A DNA stretch of 64,000 bases, taken from contig NC_081413.1 in the NCBI RefSeq assembly GCF_030272615.1, positions 187,574,669 through 187,638,668 on the forward strand, given 5' to 3'. Origin of the DNA: Cryptomeria japonica. Its lineage: Eukaryota; Streptophyta; Pinopsida; Cupressales; Cupressaceae. Within the stretch, counting starts at the first letter, position 1; each line of letters begins with the position of its first letter. A program made the translations under genes and the position numbers. Of the stretch, positions 38,536-50,003 are shown one piece after another. The notes under the pieces are model-generated. The model was not told the origin of the DNA and did no database searches. It saw nothing but the letters and a program-made list of their open reading frames with translations.

Positions 38536-38990
38536 TATCCTAAGAATAGTGTACTTATGAAAAATTGACATATAAGGACCAACTTTCCTTGTTCAATGGC
38601 TTTTGTGCCTATCATCCACCATTATTTGTTCCACTTTTTTGAGTTTACCATCAAATTAAAGTAACATGAATCTTTTGTTCATATTTGATTGAGAGGGCCC
38701 TTTAGATGCATGGTAGATATATAAACAACGTGTTTCAATGTGCATGGAGAATATTTACAATCGATATATTCTAAGAATAGTGGACTTATGAAAATTTGAC
38801 ATGTAAAGACCAACTTTCCTTGTTCAAAGGCTTTTGGGCCTACCATCAACCATTATTTTTGTTCCACTTTTTTGAGTTTACCATCAAATTAAAGTAACAT
38901 GAACTTTTGTTCATATTTTATTGAGAGGCTCCTTTAGATGCACGATAAATATATAAACTACGTGTTTCAATGTGCATGAAGAAGGTTTAC
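38536..38990. repeat. Two-unit tandem duplication, ~231 bp period
   Basis: The units begin near 38541 and 38772 (TAAGAATAGTG). They share CCAACTTTCCTTGTTCAA, GTTCCACTTTTTTGAGTTTA and CGTGTTTCAATGTGCATG in order, with about 90 percent identity by eye. Confidence 0.9.
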
Positions 38991-39412
38991 CATCAAAATA
39001 AATTAAATTAGAAAGATTTTAGTTTTATTATGGTATAATTAAAGTTTTGTAGTAGATATTATTAGGTGGTGTAGATTAATTAGAATATAATTGTTTAACA
39101 TGTTAAGGAGAAGGTGGGTAATAATTATTAATTAAATCAATAATGAATAATTATCTATCAAGATAAAAATATTAAATGTCTTATTTTCATTTGTATCAAT
39201 AAGTGGTATGACGTGTTTCTATTTTTAATAGATCTATTTATTTAATTGTAATAATGTAATGAGTAGATGGTGTTTTCAAGCTTCATTTCATAATTACATG
39301 AGATTTATGTATAATTGGTAGAGTTGTTTTTATATTAATTGATGTTTTGTGAGGACAACTTCTCTTCATTTGAAAACAGTTTTTCACCAAAGTTTTTGTT
39401 TTCACCCATTGT
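38991..39412. other. AT-rich spacer between two tandem repeats
   Basis: No coding frame or repeat family recognised. Confidence 0.4.
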
Positions 39413-39725
39413 GATAATGTATGGACTAATAAATTACAATACCATATCAGTGCATTGTCTAAGTATCCATGCAATGTCGTTATGTACAATAATTAAAAGA
39501 TTCATTTCCTAAAAATTGAGAGAGGGCAAGATGATATGCAAACCAACAAATTCTAGTACCATATCATTACATTGTTTAAGTATTCATGTAGTACCATTGT
39601 GTAAGAATATTAAAAGACTATTTTTCTATAGATTGACAAAGATGATGTGTAGACCAACAATGTCCAGTGTCATCATTCCTTTGTTAAGAATTTGTGTAGT
39701 ACTATTAAATTGTTGTATTCATATA
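39413..39725. repeat. Degenerate three-unit tandem repeat, ~110-117 bp
   Basis: The phrase ACCATATCA...CATTGT...TAAGTAT.CATG recurs at about 39441, 39558 and, weakly, 39667. Each copy is preceded by a variant of GACCAACAA. Units two and three are the more diverged pair. Confidence 0.7.
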
Positions 39726-40425
39726 ATACCATGGAGTTGAAAACTTAAAGCATGAGAAAGAGAGTGCAAATGAGTTGTGTAAGAAGAGAAATCCCATAGA
39801 GTGTTAATCTATTTCATCATGTAATTTGATTTACTATTGTCAACTACTCTATCTAATAATAAGAAATCGCTAGCAAAAGAATATTCAAATCCATATAGTA
39901 AAAGATTGAGTTGTTACTATTTATTATTCCATGAAAAAGTTGCCTTAAATAGTCGATGGATATTCTAATGTAATACAACTCTCAAAAAACTATAGAAGTA
40001 GGTTTTAAAAATTAATCATGTCAAAAAAATTTAAAATAAATGGCTTGAATATAACTTGTGAATTCTTTCCAAATTTTAATAGTACGTGAATTTTGAGAGC
40101 ATTTCACACCCAACTTTGGACATAGTTATGGATTTAACAATTTATCATAGAGCTACCAAATTCCATGGATGTGAAAGAGCTAATGCTTGAATAAATTTGC
40201 TAAGAAACTTAGTAATGACTAGTAGAGGAGAGGACCTAACGTTGCATTTTTATAATGCTATGATTGTGATCACAAAGAAGCCTCTAGATGATGATAAGGG
40301 TTTCAAACCATGAAAATTTGAAACTAGGGTTGGCTTGAAAAATGACCACTAGTTTGATGGTGGTAGTGGTGGTAGTGGTGGTGGTGCTGGCAATGAAGTA
40401 GTGGTATATGTTCTTGATTTTGTTT
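39726..40425. other. Left flank of the large Tat element, with a GGT repeat
   Basis: This stretch is unremarkable until 40356-40390, a short GGTGGTAGT-type simple repeat that is open in one frame. The last five bases before the element (40426-40430, TAGGG) are one copy of its target-site duplication. Confidence 0.5.
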
Positions 40426-40430
40426 TAGGG

Positions 40431-41609
40431 TGTGTTGACTTGAATTTCATCCTCAGAATGCTACCTGCAACAAGTTAGTTTCACAAAATACAAATGGAAA
40501 TGCTACAGGAAATCCAAACTCAACCAATGAAACTACATGAAATACATATTAAAATAAAAAAATTATTTTTACCTTCATGATTTATGTCTCATTGTGTCCT
40601 AACTCCACTGTTCCCGGTTGTAGATGGTGTGCTCTCAGACAATGCACTGATAGCTTCCAAGATGGCATATGAAGAATGGACTGATAACTGGTAGTTAACT
40701 TATACTATGATATGCAATACTACATGATTATGCTAAATGATATTTGCTATTTGCTTCAAGATTAAAACTCGCGGATGCATATGATTAGCTTGCAAAAATG
40801 CATTTGAAGTCTCTTGGAGTCTCTTGAATTCTTGAAGTCTAACTCTCTCTCAAATGAAGCTCTTGATTTTATAGACTTTGAGAGGATGAGATGATGTGGC
40901 TCAGATCAACGATCATGATCAGATCTACAGATTTGGATGGATGTGAGAAAAGGCGAAGGTTGAGAGAAAGGGGGAAAGAGAAGACAAGTGTCACTCATCT
41001 CACCTTGACTGGGTTGTTGACTGAGAGAATCTAGGGATGGTTGGAGAAGATTTAGGCATGAGAGGACAAGTGGACTCAAGTCCTTCCTAAGATGTAGGGG
41101 CTGTTGGAGAGAATATAAGAAATGGTTATGAAATATGTGTACGTACACAATATTCATTAAATTTGGAAGTTGGAGATAAATGATGAATTAATATTTAAGA
41201 AATATTAATTTCCTTAGCCACATGTTGGATGAGTTGGCAAAGGGAAGATGAAGTGGAGATGGAGGGTGAGTTGGAAAAGAAAGATTAAATAATTTAAGAA
41301 ATTATTTAATATTTGAGACTATAGGATAGGAGAATAATTATTAAATATTGGATATTTAATTGATTGGAGGAGATAACTAAATATTAGATATATAATTAAC
41401 CTGGTTAGAGGAAAAATTAAATATTAGATATTTAATTAATTAGAAGAATATAATAGATGAATTAATTAATAAAATATTAATTAATAGAAAGACACGAAAA
41501 TGAATTAAATAAATTAATCTTTTCAAATTAACTATTTAATAGAAGAATAATCATTAAATAAATATAAAATATTTATTTAATTGCTCATAGCCATTTTTAT
41601 GTGTATACA
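40431..41609 (-). repeat. 3' LTR of the Tat element
   Basis: In plus coordinates it runs from TGTGTTGACTTG to GTGTATACA. On the element strand it starts TGTATACACATAAAAATGG and ends in ...ACACA. It matches 56687-57845 with few differences, including about 10 extra bases near 41335. It contains three short AT-rich palindromes (41187-41209, 41284-41310, 41461-41485). Confidence 0.95.
41187..41485. repeat. AT-rich palindromes within the LTR
   Basis: 41187-41209 (ATTAATATTT around AAGA), 41284-41310 (ATTAAATAATTT around AAGA) and 41461-41485 (ATTAATTAAT and its inverse) are near-perfect inverted repeats with 3-5 bp loops. They recur in the other LTR near 57430, 57529 and 57700. Confidence 0.75.
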
Positions 41610-41623
41610 TTTTGCCCCTCTTT
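41610..41623 (-). other. Polypurine tract of the Tat element
   Basis: On the minus strand it reads AAAGAGGGGCAAAA, directly abutting the LTR start TGTATACAC. This is where plus-strand DNA synthesis would be primed. Confidence 0.85.
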
Positions 41624-42107
41624 GAAATGATGTCGAGACAACATTGTTTCAAAGATTAAATCAAGTCTCCATAATGTTCCTGATGGAGATTGAAAATCCT
41701 AATTGTGTGCCCCCTCAAGAGATTGATCGTGAATTTGTTGAAAACTTTGGGTTGAACGATTGATCTCATGATAATTGATAAAAATTCAGTCAATTAAATT
41801 CATTTGTAAAAAAAAAATTAAATTGCCCCATTGAATAACATTAATTACTCTTCAAATAGTAAATATAAAATTAACCAAGGCTAATTTTAATTTCATTATT
41901 ATCCTTGTCAGCTTGTGAAGAAAATATTCTTGCTGAGATGGTGAAATGGTGATTCCTGTGGAGAACCATCAATTTGAGCGTGTTCGATGATATCAGTGAC
42001 CTCCCGAGTATGGGTATCCAGTATGTATCTTATCCCGAGCTTTGTTTTCAACTTTTCATTTGACTTTTCATGTTTTTAGGCGTGTTTTTTGTTGAATTTT
42101 TTTAATT

Positions 42108-42425
42108 TTTCGGTATTGATTTAGCGCATTTGCAATTTGTTTTAGCGCATATGCAATTTGGTTTAGCGCATTTGTTCAAATTAGCACATATGCTCATTAG
42201 ATTAGCGCATATGTTAAGGATGTTAGTGCATATGCATAGGATAGCACCTTTGCTTGGTTTGTTTGCGCTTTTGCAGTGAAAATTAGCGTTTTTGCTTGGT
42301 TTTGCGCATATGCTCTTAGGGTTAGCACATTTGTTCAAAGAGATAGCGCATATGCTTTTGTTTAGCACATTTGCATTTAGATTTAGCGCATATGTTGTAG
42401 TTTAGTGCAAATGCTCAAAAATTGA
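42108..42425. repeat. GCGCATATGC motif array near the 3' LTR
   Basis: About fourteen copies of TTAGCGCATATGC or close variants (GCGCATTTGC, GCACATTTG, GCGCTTTTGC) occur at 20-25 bp spacing on the plus strand. The cysteine-rich 88-codon minus frame over the array is a by-product of the repeat and is not called. The same motif, inverted, forms the array at 56240-56580. Confidence 0.9.
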
Positions 42426-42479
42426 TGTTTTTGATAAGTGCAAAAGCTAAAAATCCCTTTGATGATTAGATTTAACGTG

Positions 42480-42815
42480 TTTAATACGCATTGATGATGA
42501 ATAGGGACTTGATTGAGTGATTGCATGATGTTGTTGGATAGATAGATTTGATTTGTTTGATAGAGTAGCTATAAGAAACCGATTTAGTTTCAGATACAAG
42601 AGCTTTGCAGAGTTTTGATTGAACTTAGTGATTGATAGAAAACCATGATTGATAGGTTTTAAAATGATTTGATAGCTTAAGTTGCTTCAATTTGAGTTGA
42701 TAGATTTGATTGCATAAATTGATTCAGTTTGATTTGATAGATTAGCGATCACTTTGATGTGATAGATAGATAGTTGATGATTGATTGAATTCTCTTGATA
42801 AATAGGAGAAACTTG
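42480..42815. repeat. Degenerate TTGATAGA-rich leader before the antisense ORF
   Basis: Variants of TTGATAGATTTGATT recur many times without a fixed period. The stretch immediately precedes the PMD frame and may be its untranslated leader. Confidence 0.55.
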
Positions 42816-42835
42816 ATGTTCTCTAGTGTCGGGAG

Positions 42836-44962
42836 AAATTACTAGCAATACGACATTTAGTGCCAGAGTTGACACAGGCTGAGATTAGACAAATAGATGC
42901 TTGTGGTTTACGCCATCTTTTGTATATGTCTGAGATTACACATAATAGAGGATTGTTGATGGCATTAGCCGAGAGATGGCATAGTGAGCATAACACTTTC
43001 CACTTGCCTACTGGTGAGATTAGTGTGGCGCTCGAGGATGTCTATAGGATTCTACACATCCCAGTGACTGGCAAGTTAGTGCAGTATGATTTTCAGGATC
43101 ATGTTGGGACAGAGGCTTGCAGAGTCATTTTTGCTGATGATAGCATCACTAGAGGAGAGATCCGTTGGGAGGATATGGTGATGTATTACGAGACTCTTCC
43201 TTTGATTCTTGCTAGTTTGATTGGAGGATTTATTTGTCTTGATAGGCAATCACGTGGTTTTTTTGTTGGATGGGGTGAGATTCTCTTGAGTATAATGTAG
43301 CATTGTACTCGATATGCTTGGGGTGTTTGCATGCTTGCACATTTATATCATGATCTTCATCAGGTGGTGTATGATGAGAGTGCTAGTTTGTCTACAGGAT
43401 GCACACTATTGTAGATCTAGTGCTAGGAGCACATTGCTATTACTCAGCCTATCCATCATAGAGTTCGTGGAGAGAGGCATCCATATGTATATTTTTATGC
43501 AGGTATCCTTACTCAGCATAAGTTGGGTAAGATGGAGTATTGGCGTTGGGTGCTTGATTCATTGGATAGCATTACTTGGAGACCATATGTTGATTGTGAG
43601 CCATGGATGGATGATGCATAGACATTACCATTTATCATGCAGAGTAGATATCTCATTGGTCGGACTCCTTACATTGTTGAGCGACAGTTGATTAGTCACA
43701 TTATGAGACAGTTTGGTATCATTCAGCCTATGCCTACTGGTGTGACGATATATACTCGGCGATATAGAGATAGACAAGATTGGGGACCTTCCTTGTCATT
43801 TGAGATTGTTCGTGCAGAGTTTGTTGCTACTCCAAGAGTGGCTTATGATATGAGATTACACATTCTTGATCCTTGGGTTATTACAAAGTATGCTCAGTAC
43901 ATACTAGCTCATCCATTTCCTCGCATTACTAATCCAACAAATCCTCCTCCTAGTTTAGGAGATGATGATGATGATGATGATGATTTAGATGATCCAGGTG
44001 TGAGGAGACGTAGATGGAGATGAGAGCTTAAAGCTGCTCAAGAGGCCAGGGGAGGTGGAGATGAGGGTGGGGATGGAGGTGGTGTTGGTAGGAGACCTGG
44101 ACGGAGAGGAGGTCACTTGAGAGTCCATGGGGGACCGTTTGGACCGATTGGTAGGATTGGGAGACCATGTCCTATGGGTGGGAGAGATTTTGGATGGATT
44201 GGGAGGGAGGATGGCAGGGAATGGATGAGATCACCGAGAGGGTTGCCATTGATAGGAGGAGGTAGGGTGACTGGACTGGATGGGGGTTGCGGGAGAGGCA
44301 TTGATTTTGGACAGATTCAGCCAAACCCTAGGGTTATTGCAATTCATGGTGGAGATGATGAGGATCCAGAGGATCATGTTCCCCTTATTAGACAACAGGT
44401 TTGGAGAGTTACTCGGGCTGAGATTCCAGCAGTTGGACAGGTTGGTGGTGAGGAGGGGATTGGGGTTCATGCACCACAACAAGATTTGCCATTGCAAGAT
44501 GCACCAGTGCATGATATGCTAGAGCAGGATGCACTAGAGCATGATGTGCCAAAGCAGGAGACCATTGGCAGTCTTAGAGCACAGATTGATCAACTTCGAG
44601 CATAGGTACAGACTCCTATTGCTGAGAGAGATAGAGCTGTTAGGAGATAGCAGGATACTCAGGGCCTTCTTGATCATATTCAACAAGTTGGATCAGTTAC
44701 TCTCTCAGCTGACATTGTTAGAGCATTAGTTCAGGCCGAGAAGGAGACTTCCCACTGGCAACGACGATATGAGGAGGCAGTTGCAGAGAGCCAGAGAGCA
44801 GGTAGTTATCATACCACCATGTTGATGGATACTAGTAGTGGTGGGGTCATGGGACCTCCTTAGAGGAGTGGTGATCATGGAAGACAGACATCTGGAGGAT
44901 CTTCTCACCCATAGCCACAAAGACAGACAGAGTCAGATGGTAGTGGTACAGGACAACCATGA
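42836..44962 (+). pseudogene. Antisense plant mobile domain (PMD) protein, decayed
   Basis: One plus-strand frame of about 700 codons runs opposite to the retroelement genes. Its N-terminal part matches the plant mobile domain family (as in MAIN/MAIL1): LAERWHSEHNTFHLPTGEI then VALEDVYRILHIPVTGKL. The middle keeps W-rich PMD features (GKMEYWRWVLDSLDS and YTRRYRDRQDWGPS). A poly-Asp run (about 43960-43990), a Gly/Arg-rich segment (44040-44300) and a helical, coiled-coil-like C-terminus (about 44550-44800) follow. Eleven in-frame stops (TAG at 43298, 43412, 43418, 43424, 43619, 44603, 44648, 44861, 44912; TGA at 44021, 44960) interrupt it; the last may be the true end. No ATG start is certain. 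Position between pol and the 3' LTR fits the extra antisense ORFs known from Tat elements. Confidence 0.8.
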
Positions 44963-45039
44963 CTTGATTTGGAGCATTTGTATTGTTTATTTGATATCAT
45001 TGTATACTTGGACTTTTATTGTTTTATGTGCAGACATGG

Positions 45040-45720
45040 ACTCTATATGATGATGATCTTTATTATGCACATTATTCTATTTTTATGATGATGATTCTTA
45101 TATGCTTTGATTATATGGATGCAATGATTAGATGGATGATGTTCTATATGCATGTTACTCATATTTTATGATGATGATTTATATGATGATGCAATGATAA
45201 ATGCTTTTGTTGATTTTAGATTTTGATGACCTTAGATGCAAATGAAAATGATTACTAACTTAAATGATATGTAAATGATGCAAATGTAATGATCTATATG
45301 GAAATGCAAATGAATGATTGATTTGGTTTTGTTTTATGATGATATAAATGATCTACATGAAATGTTTATGAGTTTATATATAATGCTTATAATGATTATG
45401 AATCTAAGTGCAAAGATGCAACTAAATGATCTTTATGAAATGATAATGCAAACAACAATGATGATACACTACATGATGAATAAAATGCACTTAATTGAAT
45501 GCAAATTAATGCAATGATTTAAATGTAACTAAATGAAAAATAGATAATTATTAAAATGATTCTAAAAATGAATGAACCTATAATGATTAAATGCAAATTG
45601 TTTTTGTTTGTCCAAGTATACTCAATCTTTATTTATGACCGTTGATCTGTTAACGAAATGAAATATTTATAATGCAACTGACAATGAATGCTTATAATGC
45701 AGATGAATAATGAGATAATC
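45040..45720. repeat. ATGAT/AATG-rich low-complexity stretch
   Basis: Dozens of ATGATG, AATGAT and GATGCAAATG variants fill this region without a strict period. It is non-coding and lies between the antisense ORF and pol. Short open frames here are composition artefacts. Confidence 0.7.
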
Positions 45721-45815
45721 CAAAATCATCTAACTAAAAATGATACTGCCATTCTTCATATGCTATCTTGTAACAGTGCTTGATTTCATCATTGAGCTTT
45801 AAAATGTTGTAAGAA

Positions 45816-45935
45816 AATACAAGCAACTTGACATAATGATTCAAGATGGCCTGAGTATTCCTTACATGGATTTTGATATAGCAAGTTAATACAAGCAACT
45901 TGATATAATGGATCAAGTTGACCTGAGTAATTCTT
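45816..45935. repeat. 72-bp tandem duplication in the element 3' region
   Basis: AATACAAGCAACTTGA at 45816 recurs at 45888, each followed by a variant of CATAATG.ATCAAG and GACCTGAGTA. Confidence 0.85.
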
Positions 45936-46811
45936 GCAGAACAAACAAGGAGTATCTCCTTTCATGCATGACCTGGAATGTCCTCCTTGATCTTTTGTCG
46001 ATCATATCCTAAGACAAGTTCATACCATAGTAAGAGATAAACCACAGACAACAATCAAATAAAATAATCATGCCCCATCATAGCTTCTCTAGTCATGGAC
46101 ATCCTTGAGTCACATAGAGTACATGATTAGCAATAAAATCAAGATATAAACATTGAATCTTGCATATCATTCACATGTTCTTATAGTCATTAACTGATAT
46201 AATCATCTTGATGGATGATCTTTGATAATTCTTTATTACTTGCTGATCGATTCTTCATTTTCTGAGTTTCATGGTTCAGTTGTTGATGAAATGCCTTGAT
46301 TTTTGTTGTTTTGTTGCTCGTTATCTGTTTCAAAATCCTAGGTGTTTTTGGTTTTTCTAATTTTTTCGAATGTTTTTGGATTTTCAAATATTCAAAAGAT
46401 CATCTTATCAAAAGGAATTAGGATTTTGCCCCTAGTGGAAAAAAAAAATTATTATGGATGTATGAATTGATCAAGATCCAAACCATGGCGGGATACAAAT
46501 GCAGATATGATTGGTTTTGATAAGATCTAAGATAGTGACTATGACAAGTATGTCCAAGATTGATAACTGTTGGTAAGCTGCATATTTCTTGCTAAATGGT
46601 TCAGAGCAAATGGATGCGAAAAATGGAATGGATAAGCTAAGATAGATGGAAGTGATAGATGCGGTAGGATGGAGTAGATAGGTGTGCAAATCGATCTCAT
46701 AGATGGAGGAAATTACTTCTTAATTTATTGCATTTTTTCCATATTTTGATTTATTTTTTTTTAATTTAAGACTTTATATGCTTTTTGTTGATTTTTTCAG
46801 GACTTTATATC

Positions 46812-48110
46812 TCAAGCATAGAATTTATTGAGATGGATAGAATTGATAGGTTCATCAAACCAATCACCTTCAGGGGTAGATAACTTGTATGCTCTTGATC
46901 CATATGCTGCTACTATGACAAAAGGTCCTAGCCAATTTGGTTCAAATTTTCCCCTCTTTTCTAGATCTTGTTGATTTCTTGGATTCTCCCTTAGAACTAT
47001 ATCTCCAATCTAAAAAATGTGTGGCTTGACTTTGTGATTATATCTTCTTGCCATTCTTTGTTGATATACTTTCAAATGATTTGTTGTATTTTGGTGACAT
47101 TCCTAAATCAATTCTAGTTCCTGGAGTCGAGAGACTCATTGTTCTTCTTCTGGTATAAGACCTTTCGAGGATACTCATAGAGAAGGTATCTCTACTTCTA
47201 TAGGTAATATGGCCTTTGATCCATAGACCAAACAATATGGAGTCTCCCTCGTTGGAGTGCAGACGCTAGTTCGGTATGCCCAAAGAGCAAGATTTAGCTA
47301 AATGTGCCAGTCTTTTCCAGCTTTATTGACTGTTTTCTTCAAGATTTTCAAGATAGTTTTGTTTGATGCCTTAGCTTGACCATTTCCCTGTGGATAATAT
47401 GGAGTAGAAAACCTATGTTGGATATGAAATTGTTCACATAGCTCCTTCACATCTTGATTTTTGAATGGTCTTCCATTATCAGTAATAATGGTCATATGAA
47501 CTCCATAGCGACACATTATATAATTCAAAATAAATGATGATATTTGTTTTCCTATCATTGTTGTTAAAGGCACTGCTTCAATCCATTTAGTAAAATATTC
47601 AGTAGCAATCAGAATGAACTTATGTCCATTAGAAGATGAGGGATTGATCTTTCCTACCAAATCAAGACCCCATTGTTAAAATGGCCATGATCCTGTCATA
47701 GGATATAACTCTTGGGCTGGCGCATGAATGAGGTTCCCATGGATCTAACATTGTTTGTATTTTCTAGCATATGTGAATGAATATCTCTCCATAGTAGGCC
47801 AAAAGTAACCCATATGAAGAATTTTCTTAGCCAATGTTAAACCACTTGAGTGTGTGCCACAAATACTTGCATGAACTTCGTCGAGAACTTTTTCAGATTC
47901 TTCTTGTTCAAGACATCTTAATAAAGTGCCATCTAGACCATGCCTATATAGTATATCAAAAATTATGGTATAGCGAGAGGACTGGCGGATAAAATTCCTT
48001 TTCTAATTACGAGATAACTCAAGAGGAAGGATATGTTCTTTTAAATACTGATAAGTTTGACCATATAAGGATTGATTGGTTCTTGATATATGGAAAATTC
48101 GGTAGGTATA
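46812..48110 (-). pseudogene. Integrase of the Tat element, mutated
   Basis: Minus-strand reading. The zinc-binding region (about 47740-47930) has VHASICGTHSSGL, then ARKYKQC, where the first Cys of the expected CxxC pair is Tyr. The catalytic core (about 47290-47690) has WGLDLVGKINP (first Asp), ITDNGRPFKN (second Asp) and GNGQAKASNKT, where the conserved Glu (GQAEASNK in relatives) is Lys. The C-terminal part keeps ALWAYRTS, FEPNWLGPF and EPINSIHLNKFYA before a stop at 46812. Integrase would join cDNA to the host genome in the nucleus. Several stops, including one at 47298, and the Glu-to-Lys change mean this copy cannot catalyse integration. It lies immediately downstream of the second RNase H. 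Confidence 0.9.
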
Positions 48111-48745
48111 CTAGGATTGAATGGTAGGGGTTAAGATATATTCCACAAGAAATTCGTAACGTTGTTGATTCTCCTTATTTTGCAAGAGAGATTCTATTTT
48201 AGCCATTGCATCCATTGCTATATTCTCATTTCTTGGAATCTGGGTGAATGATATTTCTTTGAAGTGTCCTTTAAACTCCTCCACCAGTTGTTTGTATGGC
48301 ATAAGCTTATCATCCTTTGTTTGATAGTCGTCATTTACTTGATTGATGATAAGTTGTGAATCACCATAGACGTGTAGTTCTTTGACATTCCATTCAATAG
48401 CCATTTTAAGCCCAATAGCCAATGCTTCATACTCTGCAATATTATTAGTGCATGGAAACTGCAATCTATATGATTTGGGAATTGTGTGTCCTTGAGGTGT
48501 GATAAGAAAGATGCCTACACCTGATCCATATTGTGTATAAGAACCATCAAAGTACAATTCCCAAAAGTTTGTACTTACTGTCAAGATATCTGCATCAAGA
48601 AATTCAATGTGCAAAGGCATGTTATTTTGTAAAGGTGCATCAGCCAATTGATCAGCAATAACTTGTCCCTTGATAGCTTTCCGGTCAACATACTCTATAT
48701 CAAATTCACTCAATATCATAACCCATTTGGGTAGTCTCCCTGTTA
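48111..48745 (-). CDS. Second RNase H domain (Tat-specific), open 202 codons
   Basis: The open frame 48719-48111 starts at an ATG that is probably internal to pol. It holds an archaeal-type RNase H: ELYFDGSYTQYGSGVGIFLI (Asp), NNIAEYEALAIGLKMA (Glu), ELHVYGDSQLIINQV (Asp) and RNENIAMDAMAKIES (Asp), so all four acidic residues are present. It would degrade the RNA strand during reverse transcription in the particle. A second RNase H after the first is diagnostic of Tat elements. A one-base frameshift near 48735-48745 separates it from the RT frame. It is not an independent gene. Confidence 0.85.
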
Positions 48746-50003
48746 TATTTGAGAGGATCTATCTTTGCTATTATTTTTATAGAATGCATCAACATATAAT
48801 GTCGCAGCTTCTGAGTTGCAAATGCAACTGCTGGACATGTCTTTTCTATCGAGGAATAATTTAATTCATAGCCAACAAGCGTTCTACTGATATAATAAAT
48901 TGCTCTTTCTTTTCCTTCATCATCATGTTGGGCTAGGAGGGCTCCTAATGATACATTTGTTGCTGAGATATAGAGCAATAATGGTTTCCCTTTGGTTGGT
49001 GATATCAGTACTGGAGGACTCATAAGATATTCATTTGTTTGCAAAAAAGCTTCTTCACATTTTGGATCCCATTTGAATGGAACATTTTTATGTAGAAGAT
49101 GGATAAATGGAAGACATCTATTTGCTAACTGAGAAACAAATCTCCTGATTGATTGCAATCTTCCTTGTAAAGATAGCAATTGACTTATGTTCCTAGGTGA
49201 CTCCATCTCCATGATAGCTTTGACTTTTTTAGGATCTACTTCAATTCCACGAGCTGATATAATGTAGCCAAGGAGTTTTCCAGAGGTTACCCCAAATGCA
49301 CATTTCTTTGGATTTAATCTCAATTGATATCTTTCCAACCTGTCAAAAATCTTTCTTAAAATGTTCAAATGTTCTTGTCTTGTATGAGATTTTGCAAGTA
49401 TGTCATCGACATAGTCTTCCATAAATGTATGCATCATATCATGGAAAATTGTTGTCATAGCCCTTTGATAAGTCGCTCCTGCATTCTTAAGCCCAAATGG
49501 CATAACATTCCAGCAATATGTTCCCCATGCACAGGTGAAAGCTGTCTTTTCTTGATCTTCAGGTGCAATTCTTATTTGATTATATCCTGAGAAGCCATCC
49601 ATTAATGAAAACATCTCATGCCCTACTGATAAGTTCACTATGATATCAATGTTTGGTAGCGGGAAATCATCTTTTGGACATGCTTTATTCAGATCTCTGA
49701 AATCCGTACAGACCCTTATGCTTTTATCTGGTTTTGATACTGGTACAATACTTGAAACCCATTCTGGATAAGCAACAGGTCTTATAAAACCCACTTATAA
49801 TAATTTCTTCAACTCGATTTTTACAAGAAGAGCAATGTGCGGATGCATCTTTCTTAGCTTCTGCTTAACTGGTTTTGCTTTTAAACCACATTAAGATGAT
49901 GCATGATAAGATCTAGATTAAATCCTGGCATATCTGCACAGGACCAAATAAAATTTATTTTCCTTTGCTTAAAGAACTCCATGTATTCATTCATCTCTTT
50001 TTC
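48706..50003 (-). pseudogene. Reverse transcriptase and first RNase H of the Tat element
   Basis: The main open part (362 codons, 49794-48706) carries VSKPDKSIRVCTDFRDLNKA, FSLMDGFSGYNQI (catalytic Asp), FGLKNAGATYQRAM and the YVDD box (YVDDILAKS), then LGYIISARGIEVDPKK and a connection plus RNase H-like segment (LLLYISATNVSLGALLAQ) in which the first Asp seems lost, as is usual for this degenerate domain in Tat elements. The N-terminal part (SCADMPGFNLDLIMH, about 49890-49960) is separated by stops at 49795 and near 49850-49890. It would copy element RNA into cDNA inside cytoplasmic particles. RT residues look intact, but the frame is broken on both sides. Confidence 0.92.

Noticed and set aside
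42102-42368. Cys/Asn/Lys-rich 88-codon frame on the minus strand
   Set aside because: It is a direct translation of the GCGCAT motif array, so the repetitive composition comes from DNA repetition.
42108-42425. Possible CRISPR-like array
   Set aside because: Units are only ~10-13 bp, degenerate, with variable short spacers, in a plant retroelement. It is a motif array, not CRISPR.
44113-44512. Pro-rich minus-strand frames opposite the PMD ORF
   Set aside because: They are mirror frames of the Gly/Arg-rich part of the plus-strand PMD frame.
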